Of a DNA stretch of 10,265 nucleotides, positions 1 through 7,433 are shown piece by piece. The first letter of the stretch is position 1. Each line of letters opens with the position of its first letter. Origin of the DNA: Lutibacter sp. UBA4458 (GTDB lineage: Bacteria; Bacteroidota; Bacteroidia; Flavobacteriales; Flavobacteriaceae); contig DGOU01000167.1 of the NCBI GenBank assembly GCA_002390165.1, positions 10,591 to 20,855 on the forward strand, in the 5' to 3' direction. The notes under the pieces are model-generated. The model was not told the origin of the DNA and did no database searches. It saw only the letters and a program-made list of their open reading frames with translations. The position numbers and the translations under genes are program-made.

Positions 1-2
1 AA

Positions 3-1952
3 AATGGACCAACACCAATTGAGTTTTCTTTAATTGGAATAAAAAAAGAGCAATACACCATAAAAGATGTATATAATATTGCAGGTTATATGGCTTTTAG
101 CTTTGCAATGGCACAAAAAACAGATCCTTTATTAACCATTTTAAAAAATAAGTTAGGAGATAATTATATAAACGATTTACCCTTAACTACTAGCTTAACC
201 TCCACCATTAATAAAACCACCAAACAAGATATTAAAAATTATGAAGAAATGGTTGCAGATATTAATGAGGTTATGGAAAAAACACCTATTTCTCCATTTA
301 TTGGAAGTAATAGTTGGGTAGTTTCTGCAAAAAAATCAAGTACTAACCATGTTCTTTTTGCTAATGATCCGCACATAGCATATTCACAACCAGCTGTTTG
401 GTATGAGGCATATATTTCGGTTCCAAATTTTGAAATGTATGGCTATTATATTGCCGGCGTTCCTTTTCCGTTATTAGGTCATAATAGAAATTATGCTTAC
501 GGATTAACCATGTTTGAAAATGATGATATTGATTTTTATAAAGAAAAAAACAATCCCAACAATAAAAATCAATATAAAACTCCTGCTGGTTATGCAGATT
601 ATAAAACTTTTACAAAAACTATAAAAGTAAAAGATGCAGATGATGTAACAATAGAAGTTAAAAATACACGCCACGGCCCAATAATGAATGGCAATGTAGA
701 CAATATTGCAGAAGGAAACCCTATTGCAATGCATTGGCTTTATACCCAACAAGATTTGCATATTTTAAAAGCCTTTTATACCCTTTCAAGAGCAACTAAA
801 ATGAGCGATGTAAAAAAAGGAGCTTCTCTAATTTCTGCGCCAGGTTTAAATATTATGTATGGCGATGCTAAAGGAAATATTGCTTGGTGGGCTTCAGCAA
901 AACTGTATAAATTAAAATCAAATTCTAATAGAAAACTTATTTTAAACGGCGCTTCTGGAGAAGATGATATTGCAGAATATTTAGATTTTTCTAAAAATCC
1001 AATGGCAGAAAATCCATCTTGCAATTATGTGTATTCTGCCAACAATCAACCAGACAGCATTGCTAATATTTTATACCCTGGTTATTATGTACCTGAAGAT
1101 AGAGCAAAACGTATTGTACAATTATTAAAACCAAAAAACGATTGGTCTAAACAAGATTTTGCTACTATGATAAATGACGTTACCTCATCGGTAACTCCAA
1201 CAATATCAAAAGAATTAGCATCTATTATTCAGCAAGATTCCTTATCAAGTTCTGAACAAAAAGCATTAATCCTTCTTAAAAACTGGGATGGCTCTAATAC
1301 CATTAAATCTATTGAGCCAACTATTTATAATAAATTTATTTATCAATATTTAAAAAATACTTTTGAAGATGAAATGGGAGCAAAAATGTTTACCCAATTT
1401 TTAAAAACTCATTTAGCTAAAAGAACCATCGCTTCTCAAATTAAAAAGAACAATTCCGTTTGGTGGGACAATATTTCCACTAAAACCATCAACGAAAATA
1501 GAGAAGACATCCTTTTAAAGTCCTTTAAAGAATCTGTTCAATTATTAAAAAAACAATTAGGAAATGATATAACTACTTGGCATTGGGGAAATGTTCAAAC
1601 TTTAGAACATAAACATCCATTAGGAACCATATCTTATTTAAGAAAATATTTTGATGTTGGTCCTTTTCCTATTAATGGTGCTAAAGCTGTAATTAACAAC
1701 AGAGGTTTTGATTACAACGACACCGGATCATATAACGTAATTGCCGGTCCATCTACCAGAAGAATTATTGATTTTTCGGATATTGAAAATAGCATAAGCA
1801 TTTTGCCTACAGGAGAATCTGGTAATTTTTTAAGCAAACATTATAAAGATCAAGCAAAAATGTATAATGAAGGAAAATTTCGTAAAATGAAAATGAATAA
1901 AAAAGAAATTATATCTGTATCTACTAAACTAACTTTTTTACCAAAAAAATGA
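3..1952 (+). CDS. Penicillin acylase family protein (Ntn hydrolase, peptidase S45), 5'-truncated by the window edge
   Basis: The reading frame is open from the first complete codon at position 3, so the true start, signal peptide and early α-chain lie outside the window. The Met at 90 is internal. About 101 codons precede the motif IGSNSWVVS, where autocleavage between Gly and Ser (Ser codon 306-308) would make that Ser the N-terminal β-chain nucleophile. Other family signatures follow in order: FANDPH, LGHN, a RHGPI block, WHWGNV...HPLG, NNRGF (candidate oxyanion Asn region), GPSTRR, and GESGNFLSKHYKDQ near the C-terminus. These enzymes are exported, cut into α and β chains, and hydrolyse amide bonds of penicillins, cephalosporins, acyl-homoserine lactones or other acyl amides; the substrate cannot be read from sequence. 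The stop overlaps the next start (ATGA). The family is confident; the substrate is unknown. Confidence 0.93.
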   Translation, partial: NGPTPIEFSLIGIKKEQYTIKDVYNIAGYMAFSFAMAQKTDPLLTILKNKLGDNYINDLPLTTSLTSTINKTTKQDIKNYEEMVADINEVMEKTPISPFIGSNSWVVSAKKSSTNHVLFANDPHIAYSQPAVWYEAYISVPNFEMYGYYIAGVPFPLLGHNRNYAYGLTMFENDDIDFYKEKNNPNNKNQYKTPAGYADYKTFTKTIKVKDADDVTIEVKNTRHGPIMNGNVDNIAEGNPIAMHWLYTQQDLHILKAFYTLSRATKMSDVKKGASLISAPGLNIMYGDAKGNIAWWASAKLYKLKSNSNRKLILNGASGEDDIAEYLDFSKNPMAENPSCNYVYSANNQPDSIANILYPGYYVPEDRAKRIVQLLKPKNDWSKQDFATMINDVTSSVTPTISKELASIIQQDSLSSSEQKALILLKNWDGSNTIKSIEPTIYNKFIYQYLKNTFEDEMGAKMFTQFLKTHLAKRTIASQIKKNNSVWWDNISTKTINENREDILLKSFKESVQLLKKQLGNDITTWHWGNVQTLEHKHPLGTISYLRKYFDVGPFPINGAKAVINNRGFDYNDTGSYNVIAGPSTRRIIDFSDIENSISILPTGESGNFLSKHYKDQAKMYNEGKFRKMKMNKKEIISVSTKLTFLPKK

Positions 1953-2983
1953 AAAATAGAATTACCATAAAACAAATTGCAAAAGCATTAAGTGTATCTA
2001 TTTCTACCGTTTCAAAAGCACTTAACGATAGTTATGAAATTAGTGATGAAACCAAGAAAAAAATTAAGGAATATGCTAAATTTCATCATTATAAACCAAA
2101 TACACTTGCCCTTAGTTTACAAAATAAAAAAACCAAAACTATCGGAATTCTTATTCCTAATATTTTAAGTCACTTTTTTGCAAAAGTTTTAAGTGGTATT
2201 GAAAAAGTAGCTACAGAACAAGGATATAATATTATAACTTGTATTACCAACGAATCTTATGAAAAAGAGAAACACACTATAGAAACGCTTTCTAATGGAA
2301 CAATTGATGGGTTTATAGCTTGTATTTCTGAAGAAACATTAAAGCTTGGAAAATTTGACCACTTTAATTCTGTAATTGCAGAAGGTACTCCTGTTGTTTT
2401 ATATGACAGAGTACATAAAGATGTTATTTGTGACAAAGTAGTTATTGACAATGTAAAAACTGCTTACAAAGCTACGCGATTTTTAATGCGTAGTAATTGT
2501 GAAAATATTGCGCTTATATCTACTATTGATGCACTAAATGTAGGTAAATTTAGAGCAAAAGGATATGAAAAAGCACTTACAAAATATGGAGTTGACCTTA
2601 ATAAAAGTCTAATAATTCGTTTAGAAAACAATGAGCATGTAAAAGAGCGAATTGAACAAATGATTGACAATAATAAAGTAGATGGTATTTTTACAATTGA
2701 TGAAACTTCCGCAGCTGTTGCAGTTCAAGTATTAAATGCTAGAGGAATAAAAGTTCCTGAAGATGTTTCTATTATTGGCTTTACTAACGGAATTTTATCT
2801 AAACATAGTGTAATACCATTAACTACTGTAAATCAATTTGGAATAAAAATTGGAGAACAAGCAGCAATTAGATTAATAAATAAATTAGAAGATAAAATAG
2901 ATTTTGATGAGGTTCGTACTGAAATTATTAGAACAGAATTAATTGAACGAGATTCTACAAAAAAATTATATATCAAGTTTTAA
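1949..2983 (+). CDS. LacI/GalR-family transcriptional regulator
   Basis: The 344-residue protein has the standard LacI layout. Residues 5-25 (TIKQIAKALSVSISTVSKAL) are the helix-turn-helix, residues about 50-60 (KPNTLALSLQNK) are the hinge-helix region, and TIGILIP from about 64 begins a periplasmic-binding-protein-like effector domain. Late blocks include VDGIFTIDETSA, the VPEDVSIIGF strand around 269-278 and PLTTVNQ. It should act as a cytoplasmic dimer that releases or gains DNA binding on contact with a small ligand, usually a sugar, but the ligand cannot be predicted. The start overlaps the acylase stop by 4 nt, which suggests translational coupling, and comM follows after 16 nt. No transport or glycan-degradation gene is nearby in the window, so its target is not obvious. 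Confidence 0.93.
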   Translation: MKNRITIKQIAKALSVSISTVSKALNDSYEISDETKKKIKEYAKFHHYKPNTLALSLQNKKTKTIGILIPNILSHFFAKVLSGIEKVATEQGYNIITCITNESYEKEKHTIETLSNGTIDGFIACISEETLKLGKFDHFNSVIAEGTPVVLYDRVHKDVICDKVVIDNVKTAYKATRFLMRSNCENIALISTIDALNVGKFRAKGYEKALTKYGVDLNKSLIIRLENNEHVKERIEQMIDNNKVDGIFTIDETSAAVAVQVLNARGIKVPEDVSIIGFTNGILSKHSVIPLTTVNQFGIKIGEQAAIRLINKLEDKIDFDEVRTEIIRTELIERDSTKKLYIKF

Positions 2984-2999
2984 AATTTAAAATAAAAAA

Positions 3000-4535
3000 A
3001 TGCTAGTGAAAATTTATGGTAGCGCCGTTTTTGGTGTGGAAGCTACTACTATTACCGTTGAAGTAAATATTGATAAAGGTATTGGTTACCATTTAGTTGG
3101 TTTACCTGACAATGCCATAAAAGAAAGCAGTTACAGAATTTCAGCGGCATTAAATAATAATAATTATAAACTACCTGGTAAAAAAATTACCATTAATATG
3201 GCTCCGGCAGATTTACGCAAAGAAGGATCAGCATACGATTTAACTTTAGCTATTGGTATTTTAGCAGCTTCAAATCAAATAAAATCAGAGGAAATTGGTG
3301 ATTATTTAATAATGGGGGAGTTATCCTTAGATGGTAGTTTGCAACCCATTAAAGGCGCCTTACCAATTGCTATTAAAGCTCGTGAAGAAGGTTTTAAAGG
3401 ATTTATATTACCAAAACAGAATGCCAAAGAAGCTGCAATTGTAGATTCTTTAAATGTTTATGGTGTTGAAAACATAACAGAAGTTACCCAATTTTTTGAT
3501 GGTAAAAAAACACTTGAAAAAACCATAATTGATACTCGAAAAGAGTTTTATAATAACCTAGAACATCCAGAGTTTGATTTTACCGATGTAAAAGGACAAG
3601 AATCCGTAAAACGATCTATGGAAATTGCTGCAGCCGGTGGACATAATATTATTTTAATTGGTCCTCCAGGAAGTGGAAAAACCATGCTGAGTAAAAGATT
3701 GCCTTCCATTTTACCTCCAATGACCTTACAAGAAGCATTAGAAACTACTAAAATTCATTCGGTAGTTGGTAAAATTAAGGAAGCAGGCTTAATGGGACAA
3801 CGTCCTTTTAGATCTCCACATCATACCATTTCAGATGTTGCTTTAGTTGGTGGAGGACAATATCCTCAACCTGGAGAAATATCCTTAGCCCATAATGGCG
3901 TATTATTTTTAGATGAATTACCTGAATTTAAACGCACGGTTTTAGAAGTAATGCGTCAACCTTTAGAAGATAGAGAAGTTACTATTTCAAGAGCAAAATT
4001 CACCGTAACGTACCCAAGTAGCTTTATGTTGGTGGCAAGTATGAATCCTAGCCCTAGCGGTTATTTTAATGATCCTGATGCTCCTGTAACTTCTTCTCCG
4101 GCAGAAATGCAACGGTATTTAAGTAAAATTTCTGGGCCATTATTAGATAGAATTGATATTCATATTGAAGTAAACCCTGTTCCTTTTGATAAATTATCTG
4201 AAGATAGCCAAAGTGAATCAAGCTCTATTATCAGAGAAAGAGTTACTAAAGCCCGAGAAACTCAATCAGAGCGATTTTCTAATTACAAGAACATTCATTA
4301 TAATGCACAAATGAATGTTAAACAAATTAAAAAATATTGCAAATTAAGTGATGAAAGTAAAACTTTACTTAAAAATGCCATGGAACGATTAAATTTATCT
4401 GCTAGAGCTTATGATAGAATTTTAAAAGTATCACGTACCATTGCAGATTTAGAAGGTGTTACAGAAATATCAACCTCTCATATTGCTGAAGCAATCCAAT
4501 ACAGAAGTTTAGATAGAGAAGGATGGTTGGGATAA
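3000..4535 (+). CDS. comM: ComM/YifB-family AAA+ ATPase (Mg-chelatase-like), DNA processing in transformation
   Basis: This is a complete 511-residue protein of normal family length. Residues 1 to about 165 form the ChlI/Lon-protease-like N-terminal domain (YGSAVFGVEA, VGLPDNAIKES, NMAPADLRKEGSAYDL). The AAA+ core has Walker A GPPGSGKT at 221-228, Walker B VLFLDELPEF at 301-310, the RSPHHTISD block at 271-279 and LLDRIDI at 381-387. The C-terminal Mg-chelatase lid domain (LSARAYDRILKVSRTIADLE) lies at about 466-485. ComM in Haemophilus and Vibrio is a hexameric branch-migration helicase that helps integrate transforming DNA; YifB is the same family in other bacteria. The cysteine cluster found after the NP motif in many homologues is NPSPSGYFNDP here. 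The gene lies 16 nt after the regulator and is probably co-transcribed. The ATG at 3000 is preceded by an A-rich leader, with no Shine-Dalgarno. Confidence 0.95.
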   Translation: MLVKIYGSAVFGVEATTITVEVNIDKGIGYHLVGLPDNAIKESSYRISAALNNNNYKLPGKKITINMAPADLRKEGSAYDLTLAIGILAASNQIKSEEIGDYLIMGELSLDGSLQPIKGALPIAIKAREEGFKGFILPKQNAKEAAIVDSLNVYGVENITEVTQFFDGKKTLEKTIIDTRKEFYNNLEHPEFDFTDVKGQESVKRSMEIAAAGGHNIILIGPPGSGKTMLSKRLPSILPPMTLQEALETTKIHSVVGKIKEAGLMGQRPFRSPHHTISDVALVGGGQYPQPGEISLAHNGVLFLDELPEFKRTVLEVMRQPLEDREVTISRAKFTVTYPSSFMLVASMNPSPSGYFNDPDAPVTSSPAEMQRYLSKISGPLLDRIDIHIEVNPVPFDKLSEDSQSESSSIIRERVTKARETQSERFSNYKNIHYNAQMNVKQIKKYCKLSDESKTLLKNAMERLNLSARAYDRILKVSRTIADLEGVTEISTSHIAEAIQYRSLDREGWLG

Positions 4536-4561
4536 ATTACTTTTTTTAAATTATTTTGCCG

Positions 4562-4605
4562 TTTAATGATAAAAATCAGTGTTTGATTAGTTTTATCTCA
4601 TTAAA
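4562..4605. repeat. Imperfect inverted repeat downstream of comM
   Basis: Arms TTTAATGA (4562-4569) and TCATTAAA (4598-4605) are exact complements. Inside them, TAAAA and ATCA can pair with TTTTA and TGAT, leaving short bulges. No T-run follows directly, so it is not a classic terminator by itself; it may protect or process the comM mRNA 3' end. Confidence 0.5.
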
Positions 4606-4621
4606 TTTGCCGTATAATTAC

Positions 4622-4658
4622 TTACTTAACACGTTTAAGTAATGTTTTTGATTTTTTT
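4622..4658 (+). terminator. Probable terminator of the acylase-lacI-comM transcript
   Basis: TTACTTAA (4622-4629) and TTAAGTAA (4635-4642) form a perfect 8-bp stem around loop CACGT. It is followed by TGTTTTTGATTTTTTT on the + strand. It lies about 90 nt after the comM stop. The stem is AT-rich, so its strength is uncertain. Confidence 0.5.
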
Positions 4659-4671
4659 AGTTAGTAGTAAA

Positions 4672-4706
4672 AAAAAAGAAGAGAGCCTTGAGTTCTCTTC
4701 TTTTTT
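4672..4706. terminator. Bidirectional rho-independent terminator between convergent genes
   Basis: A perfect 13-bp stem pairs 4672-4684 (A-tract then GAAGAGA) with 4694-4706 (TCTCTTC then T-tract) around a 9-nt loop. The A-tract and T-tract give a U-run in either direction. It sits between comM (+) and the − strand secreted-protein gene, where a shared terminator is expected. Confidence 0.8.
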
Positions 4707-4761
4707 ATTTTAAGTTTACAAGAAATACTTTTAAGTATAAGTTACATTATACAGAATAAAA

Positions 4762-5544
4762 CTAAAAAGTTCTAACAGCACGTACGTGGTTTGAAAAAGG
4801 CTTATAATAGATAGCCCGATTACCAAAATAGAAAAATTGAATCCAAGCGTACGTTTTATATATCTCTGTAGAACTCCAATAGCCATTTGTTGCAAAATTA
4901 CCAATGGAAGATTTTGATAAATATATTAAATTCAACTCTTGTTTTGTTGGCAAACGCCAATCCTTAAATTTAGAACCGTTTACATCAAAATTAGATTTAT
5001 CACTTAATAAATCATTTACTTTATACCAATTGGAGATACCTTGATCTTGCATAGCGACCACAACACCATGTTTTCCACCGCTTTCGACTTTTATTACAAA
5101 ACCACCCAATTTAGGATACATTTTATTTACCTTATAAACAGCCTTTGATTTCTTTTTTACACGGATTAATTTAGGTAAACTCAAAAGTTGTATTGGATTA
5201 GTTACGGAATAATTTTTACCTCCTGTTGGGTCAATTTCTGTTTTTATAAAATATTTATGAGTTGACCAATCTATTTTATTTAAATCACCAGATACAACAT
5301 TTCCTACTCCTACTTTCAAAACAGCTAAACCACTTAAATTAGTGGTTGTAGTTTGCCTTTCAACATATACTGCTTTGCCTATTGTTGTTGTTTGTAATAT
5401 ACTTATTCGTACACCGACAATTGAACTAGTCACAATATTATTATCTAAATCTTTAACTAGAACTTGGTAACTTATTTTCTCTGGTTCTTGTGCAACTACT
5501 ACTATTGTTAAACATAATATTAGTAGTATAAGTATTTTTTTCAT
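4762..5544 (-). CDS. Secreted protein with C-terminal Lcl_C/DUF1566 domain
   Basis: The 260-residue protein starts at MKKILILL, which gives a clean type I signal peptide (residues 1-18, cut near VVA/QEP). The frame stays open upstream to 5616, but that start would bury the signal peptide. Residues about 24-124 (ISYQVLVKDLDNN...) are a β-rich N-terminal domain familiar from secreted Bacteroidota proteins, ending at NPIQLLSLP. A basic linker (RVKKKSKAVYK) follows. Residues about 146-260 are a DUF1566/Lcl_C-type domain with FKDWRLPT (193-200), YWSSTE (222-227) and a terminal VRAVR (254-258). This lectin-like fold occurs in surface and adhesin proteins; its ligand is unknown. It probably acts outside the cytoplasm. 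The gene is monocistronic, converges on comM, and has a possible promoter at 5580-5609. Confidence 0.8.
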   Translation of the reverse strand: MKKILILLILCLTIVVVAQEPEKISYQVLVKDLDNNIVTSSIVGVRISILQTTTIGKAVYVERQTTTTNLSGLAVLKVGVGNVVSGDLNKIDWSTHKYFIKTEIDPTGGKNYSVTNPIQLLSLPKLIRVKKKSKAVYKVNKMYPKLGGFVIKVESGGKHGVVVAMQDQGISNWYKVNDLLSDKSNFDVNGSKFKDWRLPTKQELNLIYLSKSSIGNFATNGYWSSTEIYKTYAWIQFFYFGNRAIYYKPFSNHVRAVRTF

Positions 5545-5579
5545 GCTATTTTTACTCTGTTTTTCTTGAATTAATATAC

Positions 5580-5609
5580 TGAAATTAAAGAGGTTTAAGA
5601 TTAATACAA
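5580..5609 (-). promoter_or_regulatory. Possible Bacteroidota promoter for the DUF1566-type gene
   Basis: On the − strand a TTG (5607-5609) is followed after exactly 19 nt by TAATTTCA (5580-5587). The latter matches the −7 consensus TAnnTTTG except at its last two bases. The predicted transcript start would leave a leader of roughly 30 nt before the ATG at 5544. The spacing is right but the −7 box is imperfect. Confidence 0.4.
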
Positions 5610-5615
5610 TATACA

Positions 5616-5651
5616 CAAAATTCTCAAATCAAGAACAATTTGAGAATTTTG
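5616..5651. terminator. Perfect 14-bp hairpin, likely terminator of the upstream − strand remnant
   Basis: CAAAATTCTCAAAT (5616-5629) and ATTTGAGAATTTTG (5638-5651) are exact inverse complements around loop CAAGAACA. It lies 45 nt past the stop of the β-barrel gene remnant and just upstream of the next gene. That position suits a terminator that isolates the two, although no long U-run follows the stem. A regulator operator is the alternative. Confidence 0.5.
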
Positions 5652-5695
5652 GGGTTGACATTATTAATATATTGAGTTCAATTTTTAAACCATTT

Positions 5696-6031
5696 CTAAA
5701 AAGTTATCCTATAAATTAGCTTTGCAACTGCACTTGTAGTTTCAGGTTTTAGATAATTTATTCTTTTTATAGGTTGATTATATCCAATATTATAAGCAAA
5801 ATAAAAATCGGAGTCCTCTTTTGGTATCCAATAAAATCTAGAGTTATAAATCATTCCCTCATCTAAACTGTTGTATTGCCCAAATAAAGAAAAGTTTAAT
5901 TTGGTGGTAAAGGAATAGTTAATGAAGGATACTACTTCGTCTGTAAATATTTTGCCCTTGGGTAGATTTACAGTATTTTTTGAATAACTAACATTAAAAT
6001 TAGGAAAATCAATAAAAAAAACTGTTTCATT
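5696..6031 (-). pseudogene. C-terminal fragment of an outer-membrane β-barrel protein (possibly DUF5916 family)
   Basis: A frame of 112 sense codons runs to a TAG at 5696-5698 but has no usable start. The only Met lies in its middle, and an in-frame TAA (6032-6034) closes it upstream. A further 27 codons of the same frame beyond that stop (to the next stop at 6116-6118) still read LFKTKFSLGFLINL, suggesting one nonsense mutation in a longer decayed gene. The translation alternates polar and aromatic residues (FINYSFTTKLNFSLFGQYNS, FYWIPKEDSDFYFAYN) and ends LIYRITF. A terminal Phe is the β-barrel assembly signal of outer-membrane proteins. The pattern resembles the end of DUF5916-type proteins, but that family call is from memory. 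It has no coding start, so it should not make protein. Confidence 0.6.
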
Positions 6032-6235
6032 TTATAAATTGATTAAAAAACCAAGTGAAAATTTAGTTTTGAATAGATAATTACATATTGTTAAAAGATA
6101 TGTCAACCTTTTATTTTATTTAACTCTAAGGTACTACTTTTATTAAATATAATTAGTGAAAGAAAAATCAATTTTAAAAATTTAAAAGGGATGCCCTAAA
6201 CAGTAAATGTTATTTAAATGTTTTCATCAAAACAA

Positions 6236-6261
6236 AACCCTTTAAATTTCTTTAAAGGGTT
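6236..6261 (-). terminator. Rho-independent terminator read on the − strand
   Basis: AACCCTTTAAA (6236-6246) and TTTAAAGGGTT (6251-6261) form a perfect 11-bp stem with a 4-nt loop. On the − strand the stem runs into TTTTGTTTTGATG; on the + strand no T-run follows. It could end the hipBST transcript about 240 nt past the hipT stop, or an older gene now lost from this gap. Confidence 0.65.
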
Positions 6262-6274
6262 AAAGGTTCTTTAG

Positions 6275-6300
6275 TGGAGAAGATGGCTCTTGAACTATTC
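6275..6300 (-). other. Possible degenerate tRNA 3' end (attachment-site-like)
   Basis: On the − strand this reads GTTCAAGAGCCATCTTCTCCA, like a T-loop (TTCAAGA) followed by an acceptor 3' strand, with the terminator at 6236-6261 just after it as in tRNA genes. The 5' side of the T-stem does not pair with GCCAT, and no D or anticodon arm is visible upstream, so it is not a working tRNA. It may be a tRNA fragment left by an integrated element, or a chance resemblance. Confidence 0.25.
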
Positions 6301-6310
6301 TTGTTTTTCC

Positions 6311-6388
6311 TTATTTTAAAAGGAATTTATCACCTCTATTTTCTAACTGACACCGAATTAGCCCCTTTTTATTTAATTCGCTTTGTTT
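6311..6388 (-). pseudogene. Possible scrap of a Bacteroidota tyrosine-recombinase N-terminal domain
   Basis: Between a TGA (6389-6391) and a TAA (6311-6313) the frame reads ELNKKGLIRCQLENRGDKF. This resembles the NKKGxxPIRCRI...NGKRKEFS stretch of the arm-DNA-binding domain in Bacteroidota phage-type integrases. Only about 20 residues support this. No start, core domain or catalytic residues remain. Confidence 0.25.
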
Positions 6389-6500
6389 TCATTTGGGATT
6401 ACTATTTGAATAAATGTGTTTACTCTCACCCTTTTTTACAAGGAAAATAACAAGTAATATTGATGAATTTTGAACAAAATGCTTAACTATTTTTCTTCCA

Positions 6501-7433
6501 TTAATTATAAATACTTGTATACCTTTTTTTGAGTACTTCTATGTAATTCATTTTCATAGTCTCTGATAGAAAGGAATTATGAATCATTTTAACAAGAACT
6601 TCTTTTTTATCATGAAAACGATTAAAAACACGATCTATTTGTTTATTACTTAATCCAAGGCCTTCTCCAAAATTCACAAAATGTTCTTTTCTTAATTTTT
6701 TCTTTTTCCCACATAATGTCAATGCTAATTCTTCTTTATCTTCAGGGTTTGCAATTGCTACATTTAAGAGATCATAAGCAGGTGATAAAACCCATCCAGA
6801 AGCACTTTCAATCATTGAAAAGTTTTTTAAATGCATATCGTTGTTTCCTGTTAAAAAACTAAATAATGTCAATTCAAAAAAGAATATTTTATCTAATAAC
6901 GTATTGCTTGAAAATTGGCCTAAAGCGTTGCCAATTTTTTCCATAGAACTTTTATATTTATCAAAAGCTTCTGTTATTTGAAACATATCGATCATATGTA
7001 TTTTTTTCCCATCTACAGCTCTATCAATACGTTTTGTGATGTACGAAAGTTCCCCTGATTTTAATCTGATTAAAGAAGAGGGAACCGTCTGGATTTTTAA
7101 ATATTCAGCCAATCGCATTGTTAAATGTTCGTTTTGTGGCATTTCTGGATATTCTAATGAAGGTGGTTTAAAAATATAGTTTCCTCCTAAGGCTCCAACA
7201 ACGGTTAATCTCTGATCTTTTGTTTCTTCATTAAAGGACATTGATAATTTTGGTTGCACTCCTGGCACTGAAACACTGCGTTCTACTACGTTTTTGGCTA
7301 GCTCTGACATTTGGTCAAATGTATATTCTAGTTTTGGAGCTTGCTTTGTTCCAAAAAATTTAAGACTGCACTTTTCGTGATAGTCGGTTTCAGTAGTTAA
7401 ATTCTGATAACAATATAAACACTTATTCTTCAT
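6501..7433 (-). CDS. hipT: HipT-like serine/threonine kinase toxin (HipA C-terminal kinase, stand-alone)
   Basis: The 310-residue protein is the kinase part of HipA without its N-subdomain 1. It begins with a Cys/His set (C5, C8, H19, C22) that could bind zinc. The Gly-rich loop is VSVPGVQPKL (54-63); by alignment on GxQPK, S55 matches the autophosphorylated Ser of HipA/HipT and P57 takes the place of the second Ser of E. coli HipT. FKPP (K89) and NEH (101-103) fit the ATP-lysine and Glu positions. GNNDMHLKN (196-204) is the catalytic loop with D199, and SPAYD (217-221) supplies the metal-binding Asp D221. E. coli HipT phosphorylates tryptophanyl-tRNA synthetase and HipA phosphorylates GltX; the target here is unknown. 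It starts 11 nt inside the end of hipS. All catalytic residues seem present, so it is probably active. Confidence 0.87.
   Translation of the reverse strand: MKNKCLYCYQNLTTETDYHEKCSLKFFGTKQAPKLEYTFDQMSELAKNVVERSVSVPGVQPKLSMSFNEETKDQRLTVVGALGGNYIFKPPSLEYPEMPQNEHLTMRLAEYLKIQTVPSSLIRLKSGELSYITKRIDRAVDGKKIHMIDMFQITEAFDKYKSSMEKIGNALGQFSSNTLLDKIFFFELTLFSFLTGNNDMHLKNFSMIESASGWVLSPAYDLLNVAIANPEDKEELALTLCGKKKKLRKEHFVNFGEGLGLSNKQIDRVFNRFHDKKEVLVKMIHNSFLSETMKMNYIEVLKKRYTSIYN

Larger units (their letters stand above)
6032..6500. other. Gene-poor stretch with decay products between the β-barrel remnant and hipT
   Basis: There is no intact gene in these 469 bp. What can be supported: the extension of the β-barrel remnant to about 6115; a perfect − strand hairpin at 6236-6261; a tRNA-tail-like segment at 6275-6300; and a short − strand segment (6311-6388) reading like part of a tyrosine-recombinase arm-binding domain. 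The rest is low-complexity AT-rich sequence with no promoter or repeat I can defend. It looks like the scar of an older insertion. Confidence 0.6.

Noticed and set aside
504..1024. Two − strand open frames (504-761 and 776-1024) opposite the acylase gene
   Set aside because: They lie fully inside a well-supported + strand gene with clear protein family motifs and show no family pattern of their own.
4727..4740. ATACTTTTAAGTAT near-palindrome, similar to sequence just upstream of hipB
   Set aside because: It has a 6-bp stem with a 2-nt loop in very AT-rich DNA; the shared 13-mer is not placed in a comparable promoter position.
5655..5660. TTGACA on the + strand, like an E. coli −35 box
   Set aside because: Bacteroidota do not use this element, there is no properly spaced partner, and no + strand gene follows.
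5968..6030. A 20-codon − strand frame starting MKQFFLLIFLILM that looks like a signal peptide
   Set aside because: It is out of frame with the β-barrel remnant, stops after 20 codons, and hydrophobic frames are common in AT-rich DNA.
6275..6300. A complete tRNA gene on the − strand
   Set aside because: The T-stem does not pair and no anticodon or D arm can be folded upstream, so at most it is a fragment.
7266..7274. Reading SVS (residues 53-55) of HipT as the equivalent of the E. coli Ser-Ile-Ser motif
   Set aside because: Alignment on the following GxQPK shows only S55 in register; the second position is Pro57.
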